Shown: positions 49,101 through 61,900, counted from the stretch's first letter. The stretch: DNA of 64,000 nt from Odontesthes bonariensis (GCF_027942865.1 NC_134519.1:23470248-23534247), one strand, 5' to 3'. A program made the numbers and translations. Notes: a model not told the origin generated them from the sequence alone.

Positions 49101-52100
49101 AACAGGATGACCTCTTTTGTCTGGATGTGTTCTCATGCGTTAGGATTCAGGTGAACGACCAGATAGTGGAGGTGGATGGTGTGACTTTGGTTGGAGTGTC
49201 CCAGCTATTTGCTGCCACAGTCCTTAAGAACACCTCGGGCCTGGTCAAGTATGTAACCGTGAGGTGTCGGTGCTCACGCTTTTTTGCTTTTCTTCAGGCA
49301 GTAGGTTTGCTTTGTCTTGATGGGTGCGGACTCTTGTCACGTTGAATTGTTTCCTGTAATGTTCTTTCGCGCCACTTCTATGAACCGAGCTGCAGCTTTG
49401 GAAGAATGGCTGAGCACACAGTGTTTACCACTTTCATTGTGATCACAGTGCAATTTTGGCTTTTTATCGGATGCGTCACTTTTTTAAAACTGTCAAAAAG
49501 ATTAATCGCCGTGCCTTCTAAGACTTCTAACAGTTTGCTACAGAATTGAAGTTATTTAAAGATCAAACAGCGGTGGTGTGGTAAATATAACTTTTCCTGC
49601 CTATTCTTTCCCTAATGTTTTTTTTTTTTTTTTTTTTTTTTTTAAAGGAACATCTTTTTTTATAACCGCGCAAGACAAACAGCAATATATGTAGCGGAGG
49701 GACAAAGAAAATAAAATAAAAAGTAAACGCTGTTCTTCTGTGAGGGGCGTTTCACTGAAACGGTTTCAGTCCAGTTGTCGTTTGAGGGGATTGTTCTTTG
49801 CGATTAAGGGGAGAAAAAAAAAGCCATTCTCTGTGAAAGCCTTTATTGTAAAATAAACAGTTACGCATACAATTAATTCCTGTTAAAAAGAATTCTGAAG
49901 AATACACTACAGTATATTCAGATAATCCTCCAATCATTCAAATATTGATTAAAAAAAATCTAATTAGAGATAGTTTTTCCTGTACAGATTGTCCAACCAA
50001 ACATTTGTAAATGTGATGCTTTCTCTCATTTTGAATGTATTTTCAAAGGACATTTTAATTTATTTTTGAATTTTGCACCCGATTCTCGTCACAGCAGGGA
50101 AATCGCAATACACTTAGGGGAGCTGCTGCATTTTTAAATGCTAGTTCATCGTTTTACAGGGTCACTTGATGGAACTGAACCACTGTTAAAACCGCATGCG
50201 TTTCCTCTACGGTGACAAGTCTCAATGTCCGCCTCAAAATGTCAGGTGTGCACACTGCATTGATTTCAATTTGGGATCATTAACATCATTTGCAACACTC
50301 GTGCTTCACATTTAGAGAAGTCAGAATGTCTGCTGTGTGGGCGATCTGAGTGTGTGTGGTAAGGGAAGAGATTGCTCACAGCTGTGATTGATTTGTGTTT
50401 TCTGCTGCAGGTTCTTGATTGGTCGAGAAAAAGAGGGGGTGGAGAGTGAGGTGGCGCGGCTGATCAATGAGAGTCTGGAAATGGATAAAACAAAAACCAA
50501 AAAGGTGTGCTATCCTAAAGGAGAGGTGGGGTTGAGTCATCCTAAGAAAAACTTTGATTCTATTGTGCTGCTCCTCTGTGTCTACATATGAAGAGAGAAA
50601 GCAGGAGCAGTGCAGATGAGGACAGTGAGGATAATATGTCAGAGAAGGGATCAGTCACTGAAGATGAAAAAGAGGAGGACGATGAAGAAGAGGATGCGTC
50701 TGTTTTGTCCAGTCTGGACAACTACCAGCTCTGTCTCAAATACCAGCAGGTACTCTCTCTGAATTAAAAGTCTCAAAACAGAAATTCTCTTACAAGCACA
50801 TATTTACAATGTAAGGGAGGTGGGGGATTTTAAGGCTTACAATTTCTTTATATTGTCAAGGAAAATCTTTGTCCTTGATAAGAAACTGTACACCAAAACT
50901 CAACCATGTATTTGCTCTCCCTTCCATTAACTGTGTTTTTTAGCTTCAGTCAAAACTACGAAACAGAACAACCCAACTTCATCATGTGAAAGAGAAGGTA
51001 GGTCGCTCGTTGAACTTGAGATCTCACACACACACACCGGCAACTGTACTCACTGTAATAAACTACCATTGTTTCCAAATTTGGAAACATTCTGACCCAT
51101 TTAACTGTGTATGAGATGGCTCGGTGTTGAGTTATTAGGACACGGACCTCGTTCCAGCTCTCCTCCACGTCAGCCCTGCTTTTCCTGCCTTTGCCTTGCT
51201 GTAATCTCCACTGTGACATAATTGGGCTGGTGAAAAAAAATCTGGCTATCATCACCATCACCATCTGTGTTCCTTCTTTGTGTTATTTCTTGTATCGCAT
51301 TGTTTTCCCTGTCGCACCTATGCATTTGTAAAGAAATAATCACTTTGCCGTTTATCTGCCAGTTAAAGGCTTTGGAGAAGCGGCAGGCCTGTTGGGAGAG
51401 CCAGAGAGCTGAGTTGGAGCAGAGAGCAGAGGATGGAGAGGAGAAAGCTGACAAACTAGAGAAGTATGTTGGTGGAGACGCAGTGCTTCTTGACTACACA
51501 CTATCCGTTTTGGTGTCATAACTGTATCCTGCCGATTTAAGAGGTTTAAAGCCTTCAGTCAACAGAATGAAGAGGATATTGTTGGTAAAGAAGGTGTTTG
51601 TGAAATTCTCTTTAATTATCAGATACTGGCAGGAGGCCCAGACGCTGTGCAGAGTTGTGAGCCAGCGACTGGCTGATGCCCAGAGCCAAACCGATAGCCT
51701 GGAGATCAAATACAGTAAGGCCAAGAGACTGGTCCGAGAATACCAGAGCAGGTATTTATGGAATCCTGTAAACCCTATGAGGCAGTATGAAATCACAAGT
51801 GTATTTTGTGAAATTGTGCAAGGGTGTTTCCCTCACGTTTCACTTTTTCAATTGTCTATTTCAGAGAAGAGGAGAGGGAAAAACAACACAGGGAGACTGT
51901 TGAACGGCTGCAAATCCAGGTGAGACTTCACAATCCCCTGTGGCTGTATGTCAAAGATGTGTCTCTGTCATTGTTTTATACTGTTTATCGCAGAGGGCAC
52001 AGCTAGAGGGGAAAGAGGCTGATCCGGAGGGAATAATCCCCTCTGCAGACTCCTCAGTCTCAGGTAAGAATTTGGATTTTAACATTGGAGAGTTCTCCAG

Positions 52101-54023
52101 TGCTTTTGAAAAGTAATTAGTAGGGATCCAGAGATGAATGAATTAATTCAAAGCTGTTATATTTGACTATAATGTTCAGACCTCTTGAATGAAGCAATCT
52201 TTGTGTCAGACTGGTATATTCCAGTTCCTGATACAGGACGACTAGACTCGAGCGCTCACATAGCCAGAGCTCAGCTAGCTCAAAAGGCGAAGCGCCACCC
52301 ACCTTCACGGGACAAACTCAGAGAGAGCTTCAGAAAACAGGTAAGACACAGTGATAAAAGATGTGACGGCGACCATGTTGAACTTGCCATTTCCATCCTG
52401 TCCTTGTGCTTTGTGTTGCAGCAGGAAGAAGTGGCCATAAAGCCCCAGGAGAGCCGATCGCTGCCCATTTTGACAACGGTCCAAAGTGGCAGAAGCGAGC
52501 TGCCCTGTACCACTTCGTTCTCTGCCCTTAGTCCACAACCTCCCACCACCTCCCTCCTAACTCCTCCCATTTTCATCATTGACACCGTCACGTCTTCGCC
52601 ATGCAAATCCTCAGCGTCCAGAAAATCCAAACGGAAATTTCCCGACTTCAGGTGGAGGATGTCGGTCTTTTTCTTTCACTTATTTTGGATCATGATTCCT
52701 TTTTAGAATCTGTCTCGCTTTCCCCGTCATTCAGGGCAAACCTCTGGGCACTTGCCACAGTGGGAGAGGGCATTTTACAGGTGTCGTGCTCGTTTTCAGA
52801 TTAATTAAAACGAACTCTTCGTTCTTTTTAGCGGCCTCCGCAAGTCTCTCAGCAAGAGGAGTGAGAAACGGAGCAGAAGTTCCATGAACAGTAGGTAAGG
52901 GTCAATCGGGCACAAAAGAAAATACAACTGACTTTTATCATTAAAAATGGGCTTTAAACATAAAATGTCTTCGAGTGGGGTATTAAAGACTCTTCAAAAT
53001 TATTTCTACTTGCATGCTTTTATGTGAATTTTGAATTTGTTTATGGGGGGGGGGGGTGAAAAGCTTGATTACATTTTTTGCAAAATGTACTTTTTTTTTT
53101 TTTTCCTCCAATTTCAAAAGATTGCTAAAATCTCCCAACAATAAACTTGTCACCAGGGCATCGTGTGGTGATTTGATAGATGAGCCCACTGAAGTGTCTC
53201 CATCGGGCTCGGTCACCTCTATGCCCTCCTGCCTTCCCTTTCCCTGGTTTGGGGAGAGGGGGAGAGAAAAAGAGGAAGTGGAGAGGTGCAGGGAGAGGCT
53301 GCGATCTGTGTCCAGCAGCAGTTTGCCTTACCTGACCACAACTGGCAGAAGAGATCAGGTGAGAAAAGGGAGTTCTGATGGGTTTTTCAGCAGGACAGCC
53401 TAGTCCTATTTTAGCCCTTGGGGCTAAAACTGCCTCTAAATAACTCTTAAAGTGGAGATGGCAGTCCACTTTGAAATAAGTGCACGGCGAAGCATGTGGC
53501 AGATATGAAGTATGTAGGCAGCCCAGGACTCTTTCTGTTGGTTCCAGAGTATTGGATCGCCTGTGGGCAGCTCCAGCATGGTGGGCCATGTCTCTGATCA
53601 CTCCCTTTCTGGACACTCTCACACTTGCACATTTTCCTCCTCTGAGGTGAGTCTGTCCTTTCTCCTTTTTCTGCATCCATCTTTCCCCGATGACCACTCT
53701 GTCAACAGTTTTCTGGAGTGCTATCTTTTTAGTTGCAGTTTCTATTCCTTTTTCTCTTTTCTGGTGTTTGGTCAGACTCTGGATGATTATCCAGTTCCCA
53801 ACAATAACAACAATCGGTGGCAAAGCCGCCCGGTCTCGGAGTGGAACACCCAGCAGGTGTGTCTGTGGTTAAGCGCCATGAACATGGATCAGTACATGTC
53901 AGAGTTTACTGCCAAAGGAGTAAATGGGACACAGCTGGTCAACATGGACAATCAGAAGCTTAAGGTGAGGAAACTAATTTATGAAATATTGAAGCTCAGT
54001 TTAAACTTTTGTCATGTAGCATT

Positions 54024-54060
<37 letters not shown>

Positions 54061-54907
54061 TTTTAATTGACAACTTTTTATTTTAAAACGCTTATTTGTA
54101 TTTAAAAGGTCATTAGACCCTGGGCTGAACCTTCCATGAAGTTTCATTCTAGGATCTTTTTAAACTCTCATAATCGAGATTTGAATATAGCCTGGCTGAC
54201 GCGTCCACATCTCGATGAGATGGTGGTCTGGGAACTAGGTGTGCATTTTCTCGTATTTGAGGCGTGGTTTACGAATGCCTAGAGCCGTTTATTGGGCGCT
54301 ACGAATGTCTATCAAATGGCGTCTGGTTCTTCCCATGCTGCTTTGCGCGCGATTCATAGCCAATTGTATCACTTATACCAGATGACGTATGTAGAGCGAC
54401 AGAAATTCGACGTTGCTCTTTTTTAAAAGTAAACTTGCGTTCTAAGCTACTTAAAACACTTTCTAAGGCTGCATCGAACAGTAACGTTGTGTCCGCTGCC
54501 ATGTTGGATTAACACTCTACAAGCTTCGGTGTCTGGCATAGACGTCGTCATCGTCTTGCTGCCCCCCGTTCTGTGATTGGTTCCCTAACTCAGGCAAAAA
54601 TAGGCTGCCTTTGCAGTGTGAATGAAATCGCGTGCAAAGCAGCATGGGAATTCCCAGGCTAATTTGAATACTCCCTTTTTTCTGTCAGGCTCTTGGTGTG
54701 ACCAGTCAAAGTGACCGGTCCGCCCTCAAGAAGAAGCTGCGGGACATGAAGAAAAGCGAGGAGAAAGAGCAGAGAAAAGAACACGGGAAGCTCGATGCAG
54801 AAAAGGAAGGTGAATTCAAGGAGAATGCGAGGATGATGGCGGACGACAAGTCTGTGAAAGAAATCAGACGCAGTGGCAAAACCATACGAACTGAGTCGCT
54901 CTTATAA
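46162..54907 (+). CDS. ppp1r9a-like: Neurabin-type protein phosphatase 1 regulatory subunit 9 (with SAM)
   Basis: Eighteen exons give 1364 residues. Neurabins are actin-binding scaffolds that target PP1, notably in neurons and at cell contacts. The N-terminus [15 protein letters not shown]...FHAIK matches the neurabin/spinophilin opening, and [10 protein letters not shown] (about residue 230) matches their actin-binding region. A long acidic, poorly conserved stretch leads to the PP1 docking motif KVSF (617-620) in [12 protein letters not shown]. The PDZ domain covers about 672-757 ([35 protein letters not shown]). A coiled coil (about 825-945) and a SAM domain (about 1247-1310, [20 protein letters not shown]) follow. 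Spinophilin lacks SAM, so this is neurabin-I-like, perhaps the fish ppp1r9a-like gene. Start: first of two adjacent ATGs in the conserved frame. The last residues are TESLL. Confidence 0.93.
49618..49643. repeat. Poly(T) tract in a neurabin intron
   Basis: About 26 T in the intron between exons 49144-49248 and 50411-50504. Confidence 0.95.
54030..54057. repeat. Poly(A) tract in the last neurabin intron
   Basis: About 28 A, 65 bases past the donor of exon 53776-53964. Confidence 0.95.
54188..54661. mobile_element. hAT-like non-autonomous DNA transposon with intact target duplication
   Basis: The element starts TAGCCTGG and ends CCAGGCTA, a perfect 8-bp inverted terminus. Identical ATTTGAATA copies flank it (54179-54187 and 54662-54670). 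An 8-bp duplication plus a chance A would fit hAT elements. The 474-bp interior lacks a transposase frame. The sequence resembles a repeat I recall as widespread in fish. It occupies most of the last neurabin intron and stops 27 bases before the final exon. Confidence 0.85.
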
Positions 54908-55265
54908 AGGGAAGGGAGGGGGTTAGGGATGCATCACCAGCATGAGGGTCACACACGGAGCTAAATTCAAACCTTGTTCTATTGCACCAACAGAAATGGC
55001 CAGATGTACTCCGCAAATTCTGTTTGTCACATCTAAATAGGTTTTTGAAGATGCAGAGATTTGGATGGGATTAAAAGGATTTTCAAACTCGTATTCCAGC
55101 ACCGAAGTTCAAACTAACAGCAGTTAAGTGTATTTCATTGGCAAGTGTGTGAGAATTACCCTTCGTACCATAATGTTTTTAATCATAAATTATTGTAGAA
55201 TGGGTTTTAATTTGTGTGCCGATTGCTGCACTCAGGTATCTGCTCTAAATGTCTTTTTATGTGTT

Positions 55266-55271
55266 AATAAA
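55266..55271 (+). terminator. Poly(A) signal AATAAA of the neurabin-type gene
   Basis: AATAAA lies 359 bases past the stop codon, within an AT-rich stretch. Confidence 0.6.
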
Positions 55272-55353
55272 TAATTTAAAACTTTGTGCCGTTTTATATT
55301 CTCAGTCAACGTGGCCTTATTTACACCAGACACATTGAACACTTCAAAAAAAT

Positions 55354-55359
55354 TTTATT
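55354..55359 (-). terminator. Candidate poly(A) signal of the integrin gene
   Basis: TTTATT on the plus strand gives AATAAA on the minus strand, about 570 bases past the integrin B-tail stop. It sits only 83 bases from the opposing neurabin signal. Confidence 0.5.
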
Positions 55360-55927
55360 TAAGAAACGAGGCTCTATTTTGCAGCCTGTGGTTTGGAAGT
55401 ATATTTACAAAGGACATTCTCCACTTTCGCATAAGTAACAATATCAGCACAATCACGGGCACCTTTGAGTGCAAGAAAAATATAAATGTTTCAACTGTTT
55501 AAGCAGAGTTTTTAGAGGGGGGAGATGGGACTCTTTTAAAGTAATTGAAACTTAAGATTTCAGTACACAAGTCACCAGTGTATGCATTACATGACGCTTT
55601 GGCCTTTTAGAAGAGCTAACAATGTACTCAAGAATAAATACAATTCAGAACATTCAAATGTACAAAATGACTACAACAAGTTCTCTACCTGCAAAGCCCC
55701 TAATCCAAAACTTAATACACCAAAGAAGCTCCAAAAGCCCCACTGGTGGTAATTGTGCATGACCATCTCTTACACTTTAATCAAATACAATACAGCCCTT
55801 GGAGCAGAATGTCTGATCCAATATTAAGTCCAAACAAAAGTGTTTCCCAAATGATTTAGTTTGATATTTACAGTCATTGTGCAAAGGCAAACTCTGAAAC
55901 TGGTGGTTCATCAATAAGCAACAGTGA

Positions 55928-58900
55928 CTATGTGCAGTCAGATTTCATTGGCTGTGAAGAGTAGTGTTCGTTGTCATGCCACCTCGTCATCCATGGCTTC
56001 TTTTCCGGGTTGTCCCGGTTGCCATTTCCAGCGTTTATCGCTCTCTCCTCCCGTCTGATCCGAACTGCGTTGTAACTAGGTACCTTCTCTTCATATTTGG
56101 CACGCTCAAAAAAGCCACACTGCAGAGGAGAAGGACAAAGTCAGATAATTCCTGAAGGGAAAAAAAAACAACTCTTCTAAAAACTATTCAGAGAAAGCCC
56201 AGTGAGCTTAAGTAAGAAACATCCACCATCAGTCTAACACGTGCCAAAATGCAATGAATCCATTGAGAGGTGTAGATGAGTCATCTGTGCACCTCTATGG
56301 AGAAAGGAAACTTGTTCTTATGCCCTGCTTTTAAGAGTAAAGAAAAAAAAACTTCAGACCAAGCAGCTTTGTGTGCAGTAGTGATGATACAAACTGGAAA
56401 CGGTAGAAGAGACCAATGAGATGCAGCTCAGCCCCCAAAGTATTCCTCAAAGCAGAAGGTAACGCTGTCGTTGCTCATAAGCCATCAACTCCCCCAGCCA
56501 TGCAAGTAAGAAATGTGACGATACACACACAGCAATGTGTGCGAATCTTTTAGACATGTTTTTTGCGGACATAATCATTCAGCTTCTATATAAGCATTTG
56601 TGTCACAGTGTGAGTGTTGCCCACTGCCTGCCTAATACCAGAAAGCAGTACTTTTATAGCAAGAAGTAACCAGAGGAGAAAGTTTCATTCATGGCAGACA
56701 CGGCAATTTTACCATCTCATTTTTATGCATTTGATGTCAGCTTCTCTTTTTCAGATGTGTCCTCTTTATTCTTTTTCTCAAAGACTCCACACTGAGGAGA
56801 GGCAAATCATTAGAAACGTCTGTGGTTAATGTCGTGCATGCCGAAGGCTGTTTTGTAAATGGTGTTTGAAAGTAAAAAAAACTTCAAGGCTTTTTTACTG
56901 AACATCCTACAAATAAGGGGTATAATGTAAAAGTTTTTTTTTGCTCGCTGGAATGTGGTGTGCCCCTGGTCTATATATCGTCAGTCCTACCTTCCAAAGA
57001 AGAAAAGCAAGTAAAGCCAACAACAGCAGCCCGAACAGGATGGACAGCAGGATGATCCACCACGGCACTCCCCCAAACTGAGCTGCGCGCCTCTCTGGGA
57101 ACGCAGTCAATCTTGCCTGAAAAACATCAGCGTTAGGTACACTGAACCAGATGAACACAAAAAGAAACTCTTAAATTTGATGTCATCTTCTTTATCCAGT
57201 GACAGTTTTTTTAGCTTTTTAGCAAAACCTGCAAATTTCAGGTACATTTCATTTGAAAAAAAATAGAGCCTCAACCAACTGTTTTAAGTCGTAAGCTTCA
57301 AGATTCGCGAAGCTAGATTGGAATTTGGTGAAACGAAAAAAAAAAAAGTGAAAATGTATTAACGTAGGTCAGGTAGTTGGATAGCTCAAAATTAAGATCT
57401 CCATCTGTAAAAACCTGGAGGCGGTGTGACGGCAAAGGCAAGCATGGCCTTTACAGGCACTGGGTTCGGGGTGTTTGTTGGCGATGTCAAAGAAGACAAT
57501 TATGAGGTATGAAAATGCATGTCAACCAAGAAATAATGAGGTTAGAATACAAGCTTTTCCCATTAGTTTTTAATTACCTCTGTCACAGCACTCTGCAGCA
57601 CCACGCTCTTTGTTTTGCTATCAACGTGCAGAGATGCCTTCACTTTTATCTCCACATGTGTCTTGGAATATTCCTGTTTAAAAAAAAAATAAAAAAGGAA
57701 TAGAAGAAGAAGAAGAGGAGATCATGTTTAAAGTTCTTGATATTTCATGTTTATTATGCAAAAAATCAAAACCCTTTAGCGCTGCAAACCCCTGAGTATC
57801 AAAAAGATAAATCCTCTTTAACCATCTTTTACCTGTATGAAGGTGGAATTCCAGAGGCGAGAGGTGAGAGTGATGATTGCATTACTGTCCAAGCCCGTCA
57901 GGTGGCACTCGATCCTCACACATTTTGCCCCACTCTCACAGGACTGTCAACAAATGGAGCAAAACGTTATAACCGGATTCTCCCTTTTACCGCTTAAATA
58001 TACTGATAAAAGAAAGAGGAAGACAATAAAAACTGCTCGTGCGGGGTTACCAGAGTTTTTGAAACTTTCTCTAAGCGTGAAAAAGTAGCCTCGATATCTC
58101 CCAGCGTGTTTTCTGCTGCTCTTCTCCTCCTGGTTTTAAGTTCCTTTAAGCAGAGCAAAAACGTTCACTTGCTTACTTCATTTAGCTCGTAATCTTTACT
58201 TGTCTAGAAAAAAAAAACATCAAAAACTAAAGAAGTAGGCTGAGAAACAACCAGACATTAATACGTTTTCACTCACAAGATTACGAGGGTTGATCTCTTC
58301 AGGAGTGCAATCCATATGATCAATGCCAGAGGAGTTGATTGCCACCAGATAGAGAAGCCAATCATTCTTCTCTGTCATCTTTGGCCAGTCTATTTTCAAG
58401 GTGACGGCACCTAAGTCTGTCAAGCTTTTCCCCAGGTTGAGTATCTGTAAAAACAGCAACATCGTGCTACCTCAGCGGATACAATATTACTGATCTATCT
58501 AGGACATAGAGGGTGTTGGTTTCATAACCAATTTAAAAAAGTGCACAAAAAAATATTTGTGCATCATGGAGACAAGCAGCTTCCCTGTACTCACATTGAA
58601 TTGGTGCATGACAGGACTTCCAACGTCGCTTACAGTGTTCATATTTGACTCATCCTTGACTTTCCCAGAAAAGTAGACCTGAGACGGCTGGGCTTGTCTG
58701 GGAAGACAGACAGACATCCACTGTCAGCTGCATCGATCGTTGCATACTTTTCTGTTTGTGCTTACATGTGTGGGTGCGTGTTTCTTACCCTAACAAAGAA
58801 AGCTGCAACATGATGGCCACCTTTGCCTTCGCTTTGATAGCTTGTTTCTGCTGTTCACTTGTCCTGCCAGATAGAATTTACACAAAGCTCAACTCAAAAT

Positions 58901-61900
58901 ACTCCTAAGAAGCTATAGAAATGGCATTGTGTATAATTAAAGTATATTAATTACATTCCAGTGCGTGAGTGTGTCTGCAGTGTTTCTAAGACAAATCAAT
59001 GCAATTTGAACACTTTGTGCTGAAGGAGCACATACTTACGTTTCTATCTGAAGATCTACCTCCAGTTCAGAAGAGCTGCGAGAGATGCCAACAGTGCCCA
59101 TAATAATGTAGAAGGTTGTCTATAAACAAACACAGTTTTCAAGTATGCACAATGACACGTGTGTAAAATGAGTGAGAAAGTGCCACTGAGTGAATTTCTC
59201 TAACCTCTGAGTCACGTTTGAAGGGGTTCCCAAGCTCACATTGAGCCTCGGAACCATCTTTATTGGCTGTGCATTTGACCGGCTTTACCTGAAAGCAACA
59301 ATACGTCCCGGTCAGAGTCAAAAGTCTGTATGTGTGCGACTGTAAGAGGCAGAAGGTTTATGGGACAGAGAGACTTACATCGGGTGAAACACGAAAACCA
59401 GAGTAGGTCAGGGAGCGGGGCAAGAGGGCGATCAGGGACGCTTCGTGTGCGTCATCTCCATTCAGATTGGTTACTGTGACCTCCAAGGCAATTTCCTTTT
59501 GGTTGCTGAGCAAAATCAGTGGCACACCCTTCTCCCTACAAACAAATGGAGAATGCGATGTATACAGTATATATGACTCAATATGGTAACCCTCTCTACG
59601 TGATGATTTTCCCTGTTAATAAAATGACACAACGTGAAAAACAAGCATTTTCTCACAATTCAAATGGAGTGAACTTCTCGTCGTCGACTGTCCTGAAGCC
59701 ATAGCGATATTTCATCTGCAGCTTGCTGTGACATACGTTCCCTTCACAGCCCTCTTTCATGAAGTGCACCTGCAGACATGTTTATGCGCATTGAAAACAT
59801 AGCACTGGGAAGTGGAAAAAAATACACCTACAGCTACATCTGCCCTTTAATAAGTTCATCTATGCATTCAGTATGATGCACACACACCTCTTCTCGAGTT
59901 GGAATTTCGTCCTTGGCGTCCAGCACAGGTGGCAGTTGAGGAGCTGGGGTCTGTCTGCGTTTGCGCTTGGTCTCCTCAATAGCCACAGACACATCGATGG
60001 GAATGGCACGTAGCTTATCTCTAATGTTTTCCTGAAGGATGATGACGGCACAGAAAATTACCCACGACCCACATTTCACTTTTATCCCCACAGAAAGATG
60101 AAATTCTACCTACCTGCATGGCAAGTTTACGTCGAATACACTGTTCTTTTCCTTTGGTGTCCATACTGATCTTGCCCTTAGACTCATAGTTATTATCAGA
60201 ATCAGAAGCCTCTGTGAACCTGGCCCTGGGTAAAAGACCTTTCTCCCTGCGGTCAGCATCTGCCTTCAGGGTGTATGCCACCGCTAAACGGGACAAAGGA
60301 AGGGTATGAGAGAGCAGAATATGAGTCGAAGAAGTACTGAGACATTGTGTGCATTTAGTGGCAGCATGAGGAGAAAATGTAATGAAGATAACATTTTGCT
60401 TCAGTAAAGCAACTAATGCTAAAAATGTGGCTCAGCTTACTTATTCTGGGACCGTAGCTCTGGGGCTGGGCAGTGTAGGAGAAGCATGCTTCAACAGTCA
60501 AGCTGTGGAAAAAATGCATATTGAACTATATAGATAGATGGAATAATATGATTGATTGAAAATTAAAAGTAATTAAGAATTAAGTCTTCTACAGACTTAA
60601 TAAGACAAACAGTGTCCCCCATACCAGAAACTGTTGCCACAGTTCTTTGTGCTGAGGTCGATTTTGCTTGGTGAGAAAGTGACTTTCTTCTCGATTTTAA
60701 TAACTGGTTGGGCTCTGTGAGGAAAGAAAACCTCAGTGAACATCTCAGGGAGCATGATGAGAACTTGATCAGATTAATGTCCTTGATCACTCACCTGTAG
60801 ACAAAGACGGCATCAGAGAGAGATCCGACAGCGAGGTCTGGATAGGAGTTCCTATCGAGGTCCATATTGCCTGCCAAAGAGTAGCCATACAGCTTCACTC
60901 CAACATCCTTGCCACGTAGCTCCTAAAGCAGCAAGAACACAAATTTAAGATCAGGGGTGGAAAAGTTATGCCCTGAATGTTATCTGACATCTGCGTTTCA
61001 GATAAATCAGACTCAATCAAACAGAATAGATAAATAGAGATACATAAACTCTCCTTTTTCCCAAAAACTATGCATTAGAGTGATTTGATTGTTAGACAAC
61101 TGGGTCAACGCTATGCATCTTGAAAGTGCATTTTAAAAGACAGCGTGGTGGTTAAATAACAGCGGCGAGCATAAGTGGAGATCAGCAAAACCTTCAGCAT
61201 AAAATCGCAATGAAATAAGACTCCGAGAATTTGTTTTATAGTACATAATAGGATACAAGCCCTTTACTTACAGTTGTTTAGAGAGATAAAGCATAACATT
61301 AAAACTGATTTAAACTCCAAGAAAGAATGCGGAGGTTGGGATTTTTTATATTCCTAAAACAAACATTACACACTGCAGCCGCTTTATATAACGTAACCAA
61401 ACTGCAAAATCTGCAGACAGTAGTGAAAAAGTTACATGGAAAAGTTTTTAAAAAAAAGCTACCTGTGCAGCTTTCAAAGACTTGAGATCAGTGTTCGATC
61501 CATGGTAGATGTAAACTTTCCCCATGCCATCGCCATCATAAGGAGCTCCCACTGCAAAATCTGACAGCAGGACAATGTGCTTATACAATTCATTTATGGA
61601 GGAGGTGTCAACAAGGACCAGCAGACGGTAGCATACACATACACACTCACCTTGGTAACCATCCTGATTGATATCTCCCAGGTTTTCCACAGCCAGGCCG
61701 AACATGGAGTCCTTCGGTCCATCTATTCTGGTGGGTGTGACTTTGTTCCACTTTCCAGCCTTGTTGATGTAGATGTAGACAGCTCCTCCAATTTCTCCAT
61801 CCTTCTCAAAGTACTGAGGTGCTCCCACCACTATGTCCTCCCATCTAACAAACAGGAGTATTTAAGGCTCATTAGCATAGTATGAAAAAGCAATAATAGC

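Larger units (their letters stand above)
46162..54907 (+). other. ppp1r9a-like: Exon map of the neurabin-type gene
   Basis: Coding exons: 46162-48039, 48675-48807, 48925-49045, 49144-49248, 50411-50504, 50594-50749, 50944-50997, 51363-51463, 51623-51751, 51865-51919, 51994-52063, 52180-52340, 52422-52651, 52832-52894, 53121-53358, 53548-53646, 53776-53964, 54689-54907. The total is 4095 nt including the stop. The first exon is very large (626 codons). A CAGCAG acceptor at 52418-52424 allows one codon of ambiguity. A CTTCAAAG acceptor-like site near 46147 could start the first coding exon. Confidence 0.85.
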
